From: Dipteris shenzhenensis
Taxonomy: Eukaryota; Polypodiophyta; Polypodiopsida; Gleicheniales
NCBI GenBank assembly: GCA_047967505.1
Contig: CM106540.1
Length of the DNA: 64,000 nucleotides
Reading direction: 5' to 3' (one strand)
In this document: positions 33,936-45,452 of the stretch, in pieces
Layout: each line of letters begins with the position of its first letter
How positions within the stretch are numbered: the stretch's first letter is position 1
Made by a program: the position numbers and the translations under genes
Notes under the pieces: generated by a model
Seen by the model: only the letters and a program-made list of their open reading frames with translations
The model's database searches: none
What the model was told of the DNA's origin: nothing

Positions 33936-34303
33936 TGTTACATGCGTCGCCATAGAGTAGAGCCTGCCTTCATTAATGCAAGAGCCTGCCATCATCTCTT
34001 GTCAATACCCGCCCTTGTTGCCTTTTCTCTAATGCACTAGTAGATTAGGCGTTTTCCAAAACATTTCTGTGTTTTGAAAACAGCCCAATTTTGAAAGCGT
34101 CAAGAACGGGGTTTCCTAAGTTTTTTGGAGGTTTCCTGGAACTAAGCATAAATACAGGGTATTTCGGCTGTCTACTAGGCCGCACATTTCGTCCAGATCA
34201 GTGTATATTCTTTGGGTTTACTTGTGTGCACACGTCATTAGTAGTGTGAGCTTAAGTGTTGGCAGAGGGTAAACGCTCCAGTAAGCTAGCCTCTACTCCA
34301 ACA
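33936..34303 (+). repeat. Putative copia-type 5' LTR
   Basis: The right end is firm: CTCCAACA directly abuts the primer-binding site at 34304. The left end at TGTTACATG (33936) is a proposal based on TGTT...AACA terminal complementarity. A TATA-like CATAAATACA lies at about 34147. No matching second LTR is seen in the window. Confidence 0.55.
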
Positions 34304-34315
34304 TGGTATCAGAGC
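34304..34315 (+). other. Primer-binding site, initiator tRNA-Met type
   Basis: TGGTATCAGAGC, the exact consensus plant PBS complementary to the 3' end of initiator tRNA-Met, lies directly after an LTR-like CA end. The 680 bases that follow (to about 34990) have no recognisable gag. One frame is Gln-rich and stop-broken. Confidence 0.85.
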
Positions 34316-34998
34316 TCCATTTGGTTCATGCTTAGATTTTTCTGAACATGGTCACATTTTCTCACCCTTATAGACAAATAGCCAACAGAAGCACACTCAA
34401 CCGACATGTGAAGCAGAAACGATTCCCACTGGCACAGTTACACTGACAGGAGTTAAGCAGCGCTAACTGCTGCAGGAAGAGCTGTAACACATACAACAAA
34501 AACACCAGCTGACTCAGAGACAACTGAAATGGTTGAAAACGCACCAACTCCAACAGAGGGCAGAAAAATCGCCAGTACCACTCCAACAGTCGCAAGAGCA
34601 TCACCTGCCATGCAGACAAACAATGAGAAAACAAGAACGTGATAAACCATAAAGAACTATATTACTAACAATGCACACACAAATAGTTTCACATATTGTC
34701 TCCACTAAGACCAAGACTGAAACCAACGATACAAGCAACATCAGAATGAAACCTCAGAAACACACAAATACCAATCTGGAAGTAACTGGTAGAGAAAATA
34801 CCCTAGTTGGAGCCAACAGTACCGACAACACCTGAACTCGAACTACACCAGAGACAAGATCGTCTTCCACAGAAACATCACATTGGAACAAGAAATACTT
34901 GCACAGGCAACATTACCAACCAAATCTCCATCAACATGAAAGACCATCTCCTCCAAGGCTGCAACATGTCAATCAATGGTTTCATGATCATGTTCGCC

Positions 34999-36594
34999 TT
35001 AAGACAATGTGCCCATGCTTCTGCACCCCACTTTTTTCAACCCTCTCAAGGCTTGCAAAGTCATCCCTCCCGAACATAAATTTGACAGCATCACATATGG
35101 AGCACCATTCTCTGGATTCAGCTTGATGCAATGATTTGCAACACGCACTCCCCGTTCCACATCACCATGAATTCTGCAAGCAGCAAGCAGACTCAGCCAT
35201 GGTACAGTGGCATTTTTGAAGGGCATATTAAGGATTATGTCCTCTGCCTCATCCAAACATCCAGCACGACCAAGAAGGTCAATTATGCACACATAATGGT
35301 CAATCTCATACATTATGCCATAGTTTCTATTCATGATAAAAAAGAAATTCCTGCCATCTTCAACCAATCCTGTATGACTGCAAGCATTGAGAATTGCAAT
35401 GAAGGTAATGTTGTCTGGTTTCACATTTTCATGCTCCATTTGGCAAAAGAGAGCCAAGACTGCCATACTGTACCCATGCTGGCTAAGCACTGCAATCATG
35501 GCATTCCAAGAGACAATAGTCCGACTAAGCATTTTGCTAAACACGTTCCTTGCAAACTCTAAATTCCCACACTTGCCAAACATATCAATGAGGGCATTGC
35601 CCACCTTAATATCATGCCTGTAATGGCTGACCATTATGGATGCATGCATCTCTTGCCCCTCTTCAAAAGCTGCCAAGCCAGCACATGCCTCAACAGCACA
35701 AAGGAAAGTGATATTATTTGGTTGGACACCTTCAGACTGCATTTGACGGAAAAATAGCAACGCCTCTTTGCCACACCCGTTCAAAGTAAAAGATCCAATC
35801 ATGGCAGTCCAAGCAACAACATCCCGATAAGGCAATCTGTCAAATGCACGTCTTGCATTATCTAAATTCCCACACTTGCCATACATATTGATAAGGGCAG
35901 TTCCCACAACTACATCTCCATCACATCCACTGTCTATAATCATGGCATGGATCATCTTCCCCTTTTCAAGAGCTGCAATGCTGGTGCATCCATCCACAAG
36001 TGAGACAAAAGTAACATTGTTTGGCTTGATGCCTTCTGACTGCATCTGGTTGAAGAGATCCAGGGCCACCTTGCCATGCCCATTTTGAGCAGACACCCCA
36101 ATCATGGCATTCCAGGACACGACATCCCGAAGAGGCATAGAGTCAAATACATTCCTTGCACGCAGAAAACTCCCGTTCTGGCCATATACCTTAATTAACA
36201 TATTCCATGAGTACAAATCACGGTTAACTATTTTGTCAAATACAACTTGAGCATCCTCTACCATCCCACATTCTCCATACATGCGGACAAGAAAATTCTC
36301 TAAGAATGTGTTGCAGCCATAGTGGCATTGCATTATATGTTTATGGACTCGTCGTCCATCTGACAAGGCCTTGGCTTTGCCATAGCGCTTCAGGAGCGAG
36401 GCTAAAATTTCTGGTCCAACCATTTTCTGACCCGAGCCCAACGCCACATTTTGGCGCAAACATATCGGACCTTTGAAAGGTGATTGTGTAAGTTTTTGTC
36501 CATCGACTTGCCTCAACAAACATCCTCTTGAGACATTGTTGCCAAGGTGAGCACACTTCATACGCACACATTCTGCCATATTGTCCAAAAACAT
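34999..36594 (-). CDS. PLS-class pentatricopeptide repeat protein (PPR2), C-terminus frameshifted
   Basis: A 531-residue frame. PLS-class PPRs recognise organellar RNA, mostly as C-to-U editing specificity factors or RNA-processing factors. After a short N-terminus, repeats run from about residue 62: LLKRYGKAKALSDGRRVHKH, RDLYSWNMLIKVYGQNG, RDVVSWNAMIGVSAQNGHGK, GIKPNNVTFVSLVDGC, and so on to PDNITFIAILNACSHTGLVE and HYVCIIDLLGRAGCLDEAED. The E1-type start WLSLLAACRIHGDVERG and NGAPYVMLSNL then follow. Soon after LSN the frame degenerates (GLKKVGCRSMGTLS, stop), whereas another frame reads DDFASLERVEKSGVQK, the usual continuation. A one- or two-base indel near 35071-35078 is therefore likely. 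No complete E2 or DYW domain is found downstream. It may be a truncated working protein or a young pseudogene. Confidence 0.82.
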   Translation of the reverse strand: MFLDNMAECVRMKCAHLGNNVSRGCLLRQVDGQKLTQSPFKGPICLRQNVALGSGQKMVGPEILASLLKRYGKAKALSDGRRVHKHIMQCHYGCNTFLENFLVRMYGECGMVEDAQVVFDKIVNRDLYSWNMLIKVYGQNGSFLRARNVFDSMPLRDVVSWNAMIGVSAQNGHGKVALDLFNQMQSEGIKPNNVTFVSLVDGCTSIAALEKGKMIHAMIIDSGCDGDVVVGTALINMYGKCGNLDNARRAFDRLPYRDVVAWTAMIGSFTLNGCGKEALLFFRQMQSEGVQPNNITFLCAVEACAGLAAFEEGQEMHASIMVSHYRHDIKVGNALIDMFGKCGNLEFARNVFSKMLSRTIVSWNAMIAVLSQHGYSMAVLALFCQMEHENVKPDNITFIAILNACSHTGLVEDGRNFFFIMNRNYGIMYEIDHYVCIIDLLGRAGCLDEAEDIILNMPFKNATVPWLSLLAACRIHGDVERGVRVANHCIKLNPENGAPYVMLSNLCSGGMTLQALRGLKKVGCRSMGTLS

Positions 36595-36599
36595 CGGTG

Positions 36600-38259
36600 C
36601 CTTATTGGCCAGCGACCGTATAACATCAATCCCAGCAGCTCCACTGCGTGCGTGCTAAAAGAGATTCTAACATCCCATCCTCTAAGATACGGGAATACAA
36701 GATTTCTTTCAACGTAAAATAGCAAACGTACCACAGCTTCCAGGAGAGACATCCCTGATAGTGCACCATTCGCATCCCTTGGTGAATTGAGAGGGTTGAA
36801 CAGAGCTTCTGTATGTAGCATATCCAACGGACATGCCACATGAACGAAAACACGAAACAAATGCAATCAGATCGTAACCATGGATGAAGGCTTAGCACTC
36901 GTGTTCAAATCATACCTGGATTTTATTTTAGTCATGGTCTTTTAAGGTTTAGTTATACTCGTGTTAGGGTTAAGTTAACACATGAGGGCCCACTCATTTA
37001 GTGCGCATTTAGGATTTATATTTGCTTTCTTCTCTTTGCTCCTCTCTCTTGGTGGCCACTCACAAGTTACTTTGGATAGGTCCTCCCTCATGGGTCTTTC
37101 AGTGCTACTCAATTTCTTCACGATTTCCAATTTTTTGTTTAAATCAAGGGTTGTTGCTATCTTGTTATTCAAACCTCGTTGATTCAATTGGCAGACTTTG
37201 TCTCCATCAAATCTGGTGCGTCTGTAAATCTCTTATGGCATCTTTTCTTAGTCATGCCTACTCTATGGTTAATTTGTGCATTCATACCCTTCGATGCTTC
37301 AAGTTTTTATTGGCACCTCCACCCCCGTTGATGGTTGAGGCTTTCATTATGTCCCTCGTGCTAGTAAGAAATTTTGTCAAGTTCCTAGATGGGGTATGTA
37401 AATTGGGGGTGGGGCTAAGGAGCGTATCTACTATACACCTCCCCTTGTTGCTTAGGTTTGATTGTCCATGATCTAGCACATTCATTTTAAATGTTTCCTA
37501 TAATATTGTGTTAGCTAAGGTGATATATAGCGCTTTCTTAGTGCATTTTGGTGTTGCTATAGAGCTTGCATATCCTAACTTTGATGTCAACATGTTCGAC
37601 GGCAACTAATATTTACTTGCTTCTCTCTCTTACTCTATGCGAGCAAAACTTATGTTCTATGTATCAGATACATTAACTTAACATATAAATCATCTCATAA
37701 AATGAATTATTAAACTGTCATGCCAGAAGGATTACTAAAACCATTAATCTATAAATCTTGGGCCTTAACAATGCCGATTTTCTACACAAACCTTCGGCCT
37801 TTAAAACAACCCCTATTTCCTATACAAATCTTTTTTTAAACTTTCATTTAAATATTCCTAGAATATTTTTTTTTAACGTATTAGAACTCGAGTGCTACAT
37901 GCATGTGCTATTGAATAGCCCCCCCACAAACACAAGGCAACAGAAAAAGACGAAAACTATAAAATGAGCATCTAAGTTAGGGGGCATGAAAGAAGATCCA
38001 AAGTCCTTTAGGCATTGATTGATTACCCCATGAAGCCCTAGTCATAGGACAACACTCATCTCCAATAGGTTTCTCTTCAAACAACCCACCACTATATCCC
38101 AAGGAGTTGCCCGCATTAAACACCAACTTGTTCCTAAGACCCCAAATGGCACAAACTCTTAAATAGTGATAGGTATCAACTATAGCAGAGGTGAAGCCTT
38201 GGGAGTCCTCCTTGGTAAAACCGCTCTTTAGTTATACTTGTAGCAGAAATATGATATTA
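36600..38259. other. PPR2 upstream region and spacer, no gene seen
   Basis: Open frames 36558-36898 (minus) and 36982-37471 (plus) overlap each other on both strands and match nothing. The PPR2 promoter should lie at 36.6-37.0 kb. I see no repeat structure. Confidence 0.4.
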
Positions 38260-39260
38260 ATCCCACCCTCCCAATTGCACCCCCTAACCACCTCCAAAAC
38301 TCCCTAATAGCCAGACAGCCCCATAATAGATGTCTCACAACCTCTATGGAACACATTCAAAGTGGATATAGAGGGCTCACATTAAATGATCTTGCCAACT
38401 TGCTTTTGACCGAGCGCCAATTGTGCAGCACTTTGAAAGCAAGAATCTGACTTTACCAAAGTTACAAGATTTTCAAATATCATCGAACCTGCTCTTCCAC
38501 TAGTTGAAACCTCATCTCAGATTCCACTTGTTAAGTCTGGCCACAAGGGACCTCTATGCAATAATATTTCCTATACAACAAATCATTATGCCTGCCTAGT
38601 GACCACTGATTAGCAAGACAATTAGAGGCAATAATATAATTAGTACACCATGACTCAAGCAAACATGTCAAAGCCTTTGCTAGCACCAACAACTCATCAA
38701 AATTGAAGAGAAAGGGACTAGGACAACTTCCAATCAGCCATCCTATAGTCCCACAATTGTTCCCATGAGGATAGCCATTTCCTTTGCAACCTTATGAATT
38801 GGGGCAAGACTATCAATGCCAAAGGCTTGCCCTCCCAAGCTACCAATCTACTCCACTAAATGCTCTTGTTCAAACTATCATCACCCCTTAAACCCTTTCT
38901 ATCCTTCCAAAGCAAAAGGGAGCTGGTGGCTTTCCAAACAAATATTAAACCTGCCATGAGATCGGACCTCATAACTTTCAATGAAAAGAAAGACATCAAT
39001 CTATCATACAAGAACAATTGTCTCTAGGTACCTACCTTGATAACCCTTGCCTTTGTTAGCAAACAATTTGGTAGTCTCAACCCAAGGGGCATGACACTCA
39101 AACATTATTTAGCAACCACCTACTTAACAAAGATGTGTTCCTCACACACATCAGGAATCCCAAGCCTCCCTAGCTTTTGTTGGTACCCTTAGGGCCTCCC
39201 AGGGAATATGATGTAGCCCCCTCTTTTCAACTTCCTTAGCCTAGTGACATTTTGTGCAGA
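38260..39260 (-). pseudogene. LINE reverse transcriptase C-terminal fragment
   Basis: On the minus strand, from right to left, recognisable pieces are LGIPDV at about 39150, LRLPNCLLTKAR around 39050, and further left (about 38450-38270) ILAFKVLHNWRSVKSKLAR, EVVRHLLWGCLAIREFW and RWLGGAIGR. The last parts match the helix and zinc-finger end (H-LLWGC--A---W) of plant LINE reverse transcriptases. The polymerase motifs are absent and many stops and frameshifts occur. It is therefore a second, independent LINE tail in the window, in opposite orientation to the one at 18.7 kb and without its zinc-finger cysteines intact. Confidence 0.55.
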
Positions 39261-40889
39261 TCCAAGTTGATGCCAACTATGTAGTTGCAACTGTCAAGGC
39301 ATGTTGAACTTAGAATAGGAGCATTTCATCCCAAACAGAAGAGCCATGAAAATTTCCCCTCAACTTATCTCTCACATCATCATTATCCACGATACTCAAT
39401 GGATATGCTGAATGTAAAATTGATCTCCCAAGAATGTAGTGTGCATTGTCCAAATCTTGAATTCAAATGCTTGGCTGCCTGAAACTATGAACCACAGTTG
39501 TCCATCTATATTCATCAGTCATAGGTGGAGATGCATCTTGCATATTAGTACACCCTAGGAAATTTGCATCCACAAAAGACATTGCAGCATGGGTGCTTAC
39601 AAGTTACATAACTTGGACTTCCGTCACCTCCTGTGCTAGTAGACTCTGGTCCTCCTATAGAACTTGCACCATGATCTTCCCAAAAATATCTCCTTTGGAT
39701 TTTTCCACATGACTATAACTTCTCTATCAAGGAATGAGCTATTGCAATAGCTATTGGGGCCGCACAATGTTGAATGCTCTTTTTTGAGTCACTGAGCAAA
39801 TGACCCCTTATAGGAGGTGCTCCCCAGATTTTTGTATTTCACAATACTTTCATTTCCACTCAACAAAGTTACATACATTAATAAGAAAGTCCCATGTAAC
39901 TTACATTTTTCAACCTATGCACATGGAATTCCTCTTAGAGAGGATTGTGAGGTCCACATGAATGTTCTTCCCGTACTTTGGTTGAAAATTTCATTGGGGG
40001 GATCCAACATTGAGCTAGTGTCCACTTGTGGATTCTCAACCTCAAATGTGTGTCCAGGCCTGACAACATTATCACTCAAATCAATTATAGCTTGTGCATT
40101 ACTCGATGCATCTACAACTTGCCTAGTCATAACTTGTCTTGATGGTTGTGCACAAACAATCCTAGCTATAGGCATTTCTGATTGTGTATTTTTAGTTACA
40201 ACTCATACTCTTTTTTTGCTTTCTTCATTGCCATCCCATCTCCCCCTTGTCTCCATGATTTGTTGGAACACTAGAAGATAATCCAATTCTCACAACTCTA
40301 TACTTTAAATTCTCAACTCAAGGCTCCTCAATGACAAAATCATTCATTGACACTCATGTTGTGTGGTCCATAAGTTCCCTAAAATGCAAGGAGTGGGAGT
40401 ATAGACCACCCCCATGAGCATAACAAACAATCCCATTTAGTAGCACTCGTGTTTGTGGTCTATAATTTCCCCAAAATACAAGGGGTCAATGTGTGGATGG
40501 CACCCATGAGTACAATGAATGCTCACTCAATCCCCTCTCTACCGTGACATGACTCATATCATGGTTCATCTTTGCGTCCCAACTAACCAAATGGTTTGTT
40601 GGGGCATGAACCACAATCTCGTTGAATGAAGTGACCTTCTTGCCTCTTTTCCAAAAATATAGCCACCAACTACACTGGAACTGAAAATACACAAGAATTA
40701 CTACCGCTAATAGGCCTAGTACCACTAGTAATATGAAGAATACCGGCGGTAATATTACCACCGAGAACTTCTTTTCTAGATCCATTAGCATCAACTAGAT
40801 GCATTTGTATCTCCTTATCCACATCCCTATCTTTGAAAGTCAGCTTACTTCGAGGAGCAACTTGGACCACATTCCACCATCTTGGATCT
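39261..40889. other. Non-genic or unassigned
   Basis: Several short frames (39817-40281 plus; 39915-40175, 40486-40794 and 40670-40945 minus) are open but unrecognised. The phrase CCCTAAAATGCAAGG / CCCCAAAATACAAGG recurs at about 40378 and 40470 in a 92-bp imperfect repeat. There is not enough support to call a gene. Confidence 0.35.
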
Positions 40890-42150
40890 GAAAAACCAAT
40901 GTTGTTGACCCACACGTGTTTTATGTGTGCAATGAGGTTCTTCAAACCAAAAATCCATGTATAGACCTATTTACGAGACAATATTTGATAGGGTGCTTTG
41001 GTATAATAAGAATGAGAATCATACCAAGTCTTGGTCAATTACAAGATATAGAGCCATGGATTTGATCTTACCCTGCATAAATATTTCTCGTTAGAGTGTG
41101 ACAAAGAAAAGATTCTCTACCCTAAAACAATATGCTATGCTACTCCAAATGTAATAAAGCCTAGCCATAATCTCTATGCCATCATGTATTAGATTCCTAC
41201 AAAGCTTTGTCTTCTTCTTACCATCGATGCCAAACATGATTATGAAAAACCTTGAACGTTGGTGACCCTTACGTGTTGTAGTGTGGGTAATAGGGATTTG
41301 TAAAATTAAAAGGCATGTATAGACCTATTTATGGGTCAAGATTTGTTATGGGGCTTGGTTAAAATGTTATTAAGAGTCATAGCAATTCTTGGTCCATTAC
41401 GAGATAAAGAGCAATGGATGTCTGCAGTTTGGCAAAAAAAGGGTTGTCTACCATAAATTAATGTGCTACGCTACTTGAAATGAAATAAAAACCTAGCCAA
41501 AATATTTATACTTTCATATATTAGAGTCGTACCAAGTTTCATCTTCTTTCAACCATCGATGTCCAACATGGTTATTGAAAACCAATGTTGGTAACCCACA
41601 CGTGCTCTAGTGTGTGCGACGAGGTTCTTTACACCAAAAGGCCATGTATAGACCTATTTATGGGAGAAGATTTGATACAATGCTCTGGTATAATATTAAT
41701 GAGAATCATACCACGTCACAGTCCATTACGAGATATAGAGCCATGGATTTGACCTTACCCTAACAAAAATATTTCTCATCCCGTAATGCGGCAAAGAAAG
41801 GGTTATCTAGCCTAAAACAATATGCTACACTGTTCCAAATGCAATAGAGCCTAGCCATAATCTAGTATATTTCTATAAATTTTTGTCTTCTTCTGACCAT
41901 CGATGCCGCACATAGTTATGAAAAACCAACATTGGTGACCCTCACGAGTTGTAGTGTGCACGACGGGGAATTGTAAAATAAAAAGGAATGTATAGACCTA
42001 TTTATGAGACACAATTTGGTATGGTTCTTGGGTAGAATGTTATTGAGAGTCATACAAATTCTCATTCCATTATGAGATATAGAGAAAATGATTTGAACTT
42101 ACCCTGTCAAAAATGTTTCAGCTCACGGTGTGGCAAAAGAAGGGTTGTCT
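40890..42150. repeat. Tandem satellite, about 330-358 bp unit, nearly four copies
   Basis: ATGTATAGACCTATTT occurs at 40957, 41315, 41644 and 41988 (spacings 358, 329, 344). Each unit contains GATATAGAGC/GATAAAGAGC, GCAAAGAAA/GGCAAAAAA, CTAGCCATAATCT, TTTGTCTTCTTC and CCATCGATG, and ends with a TTGGTGACC...ACGTGTTGTAGTGTG-like stretch. The units differ at many sites, so the array is old. The fourth unit is cut off at 42150 by the start of the copia LTR. Confidence 0.9.
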
Positions 42151-42503
42151 TGTGAAGAGAGTGGGAGAGAAGGAAGGAGTCTCACTTGCAGCTTTCTCAC
42201 ATACACAATGGGGGAATATACACAAAGGTGAAGGCTGAAAACAATTTTCCTCTTCTTAGTTGTGAAAGCCAAAAGAACTCTAAGTATAAAAGAATAGGTG
42301 AACCCTATATGTGTGTCTCAAACCAAACTCAGCTAACTAAGGTGGCATACTAACTAAGCTACTAACTAGAGTACATAAAGATAGCTGTCATCTAGCAATT
42401 ATTCATGGGTGGTGTACCAACCGCATCTGCAGCTAACAAGTCGGTGACATAAATGCACAACAGTCACCCTGGCATATCACGAGTGGAGCTCGATATCTCA
42501 ACA
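42151..42503 (-). repeat. 3' LTR of copia element 1
   Basis: On the minus strand it starts TGTTGAGATATCGAGC at 42503, directly after a polypurine tract (CTCAAGGGGGAG on the minus strand, 42504-42515). It ends ...CTCTCTTCACA at 42151. Its left edge coincides with the break in the satellite. Confidence 0.8.
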
Positions 42504-42988
42504 CTCCCCCTTGAGCTCAATCCCAATTCCTGCACACCAAGCAGGTCTTTGAACTTGCGCAGCTTCTCTGCGCCCAATGCCTTCGTGAATATGTCAGCTA
42601 CCTGATCCTCTGTGCTGACATAAACTAGATCAATAAAACCTACTAGAACCTTCTCCCGCACATAGTGATAATGCACCTCAATGTGCTTTGTTCTAGCATG
42701 ATAGACTGGGTTATTTGCCAAGTGTATACTGCTCATGTTGTCCCAATAAATGACAACTAGCCCATCTATAGACTGATGCATATCATAAAGTAGGTTATGC
42801 AACCAAGCTACCTCACATGCAGCCATTGCTGCAACCCTGTACTCAGCCTCTGTGCTCGACAAGGCAACTGTAGGCTGTTTCTTGCTGCTCCAAGTGACTA
42901 CAACACTCCCAAAAGAGAACATATATCCACTTGTAGATCGCCTATCAGAAATACTGCCAGCCCAATCAGCATCAGTGTATCCATGCAA
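42464..42988 (-). pseudogene. Copia element 1: RNase H
   Basis: A typical Ty1/copia RNase H: YTDADWAGSISDRRSTSGYM, SSKKQPTVALSSTEAEYRVA, WDNMSSIHLANNPVYHARTK, VADIFTKALG. The Asp (DADW), Glu (TEAEY) and Asp (WDN) residues of the active site are visible. This part reads open for 174 codons and runs across the polypurine tract into the LTR. It belongs to a dead polyprotein because a TAG at about 43022 separates it from the RT. Confidence 0.9.
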
Positions 42989-43024
42989 CTGTATCTGAAC
43001 CCCTGTCTCATAAAATAGTCCATA

Positions 43025-44290
43025 CTACAATGTGGACTTCACATACCTCAGTATGCGTCTAGCCGCATCCAAATGTGGTTTCCTTGGAGCTTGCATAAAC
43101 TGACTTATTAACCCAATAGCATAGCTCAAATCTGGCATGGTAATAGTCATATAAATCAAACTTCCTACTATGCGTCTGTACATAGTAGGGTCTTCCAGGA
43201 GCTCACTTGCATCTGCGCTCAACTTCACATTCTGCTCCAAAGGAACTGAAATAGGCTTACAGCCTGTCATCCCATATTTGGACCGCATGTCCAATCCATA
43301 CTGCCTCTACAAGAGCCATATCCCACTTGTGGATCTAATCACCTCAATGCCCAAGAAGTAACGCAGCTCTCCCAAATCCTTCATCTCAAACTTCTGCTTC
43401 AATAGCATTTTCACATGAAGGATATCTTCATCACTATCACCTGTAATGATCAAATCATCAACATAAATAACAAGCAACATAATGCCTTTCTCTGTTTTTC
43501 TCACAAAGTGAGAAATCTGCCTTGGAAATCTGAAAGCCAATAGTGACAAGATACTGTCCTATCTTGTCAGACCATGCTCTGGGTGCTTGCTTCAAGCCAT
43601 ACAAGGCTTTCTTCAACCTACAAACAAACTCAAGATGAACAGCATGAACATAACCTGGTGGCTGCTCCATATAGACCTCTTCTTGCAAATCACCATGCAA
43701 GAAAGCATTCTTTACATCCATTTGTACATTGTGCTTCACCTTATAAACCCACTTGCAGCCAATTGCATTCTTGTCTTTAGGCAAAGGCACCAATTCCCAT
43801 GTAGCATTTGCTTCCAAGGCATCCATTTCTTCATCCATGGCTTTCTCCCATTTTTCTTTTCCCATGGCTTGCTCAAAGAAGTGGGTTCTGGTTTCATGTA
43901 TCACTTTGACCACATAGGCATAGTGAATGGCTGTAAATCCATCATATTTCAGCCTATCCACAGGATACCTAGCTTTGGTAGACCTGCACAAAATAGGCTC
44001 ACTACCAAGTGCTCTCAAAACATCCCTTGTCTTCCTTAGTCCAGGTGTAACAACAGAAGGAATACCCAACTCATCATCAAGGCTCTGTTCTGAGCCACTG
44101 GATTCACCATCCACATAAGAGTGACCTGCATTCACATCAACCATGGGCTGATCTACTTTCTCTTTTCCTTTTCGTGATACCTGCATACCACTATCTGCAT
44201 TGCTTTGAGGAGATCCTCTTGATCTCAATCTGCCTGTCCATGGCGAAGTATGTGAACCATTGCTAGAGGACACTACAGGTCCCCCCACAC
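43025..44290 (-). pseudogene. Copia element 1: reverse transcriptase with internal deletion
   Basis: Pieces in order: KARYPVDRL and [13 protein letters not shown] (linker), [31 protein letters not shown], then directly [19 protein letters not shown] (motif A), [15 protein letters not shown], a frameshift near 43495, [13 protein letters not shown] (intact YVDD catalytic motif), LGIEVIRSTSGIWLL-stop-RQYGLDM, and VGSLIYMTITMPDLSYA. About 50 residues that normally lie between 'KVKHN' and 'QMDVKNAF' are missing without breaking the frame. Both in-frame stops are TAG at positions where this family has Gln. Upstream of about 44290 copia similarity ends, so gag and integrase are lost. Confidence 0.85.
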
Positions 44291-45452
44291 ACTCAAAGGA
44301 AACGCTATTTGAATCGAGGGAGAATAGAGTTATTCTCATGTAGTTTATCGTAAGCTTAGGTGCCAGGGAGTTTAGAGGTAGAAGGAGTTTCATTATCATT
44401 GCACTTTTTGGTGATGTTAAGTGCCATGATTGGGGTCCCAAGGATCTAGGAGTTATGAAAATTCATCAGCAAGCCTAAGTGCCAATTTGTAGGGTCATTT
44501 CATGATTGGCTATACATCGAGCTAGTTTGAACATCTAATTTGAGGAGCATGAGGAATTGAAGGTTGGAGAAATAGACACAAGAAATGAGATTGCTATTTT
44601 CAGTATACCATGAAGCTTGTATGAGAAGGAGGGTGGTGTAAGACATTTCCACTTATCTAAGTGGATGGTCCCAATTTTCAGTCTCAATCCTATCCATTGT
44701 ATTATAGGTCATTCCCACAAAGGAGCTTTCTATGACTGAAATTCATGTGGATAGCCCAAAAATAGGCTATTGGAAAAACAATTGCCTTGCTCACTGAGGT
44801 GGGGAAGCTCACCATTAAAATACAAAATTTAGTTGAAGTTAGCCGCAATACTAAAGTGCTCACCGAGCTGGGGAATCTCACCATCTTGCTCACCACTAGC
44901 ATCAAGAATTTAGTTGAAGTTAGCCACAATAATAAAGTGCTCGCCTTTTTGGTCCTCATTCAACCAATGGTGAAGGTTGTTTATTTTGCCTGTGCCAGTA
45001 GCTTCTTAATCATTGAAGAAGATGGGAGGTCGTTCTCTCACTATTTTTTTGGCACCTTGATTTCTTCTTGTACCTTTGTGGCCACATGGGAATGCTCTCT
45101 TAGAGTCGAGGCCTCATGCATGACTCAGGTAATCAAACTTGCATTAAATGGTCCCTCAACTCGTGGAAAAACTAACCAAGTATAAGCAAAAATAGGCAAT
45201 CTCTACAAGTCTAAAATTAACTAGCCAATCAAAGCTGTACACATTTATGGAGACCATTGGATCAACAAGTTTACGTGGGACCTAGTGTTTGGGTTGAAGA
45301 TAGGAGGTCACATTTAGAAAAAAATCCCATGCCTCCAAATTATGATATGAAAATTCAACCTAAAACATGGCACAAGAATAGGGAACTTGTTCCCCCATGT
45401 CAGCTTACCTCCCCATCTCCATGTTATGCATGCATTTGTAGATGGTAGGTTT
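44291..45452. other. Spacer with 81-bp imperfect tandem repeat
   Basis: An open frame at 44787-45185 (132 codons, no family recognised) includes a repeat with offset 81 bp: AATTTAGTTGAAGTTAGCC at 44826 and 44907. That is 27 codons, keeping the frame (NLVEVSRNTKVL and NLVEVSHNNKVL). No other feature seen. Confidence 0.4.

Noticed and set aside
34304-34315. tRNA-Met gene
   Set aside because: Only the 12-base complement of the tRNA 3' end is present, as expected for a primer-binding site; no cloverleaf.
35131-35562. Plus-strand frames across PPR2
   Set aside because: They are antisense shadows of the PPR2 coding sequence, whose repeats are unmistakable.
36558-36898. Minus-strand frames upstream of PPR2 as extra PPR2 exons
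   Set aside because: No PPR motif or targeting-peptide signal, and no convincing splice sites joining them to the PPR2 start.
44787-45185. 132-codon frame as a gene
   Set aside because: Openness is helped by the 81-bp in-frame repeat; no family resemblance, no transcript signal.
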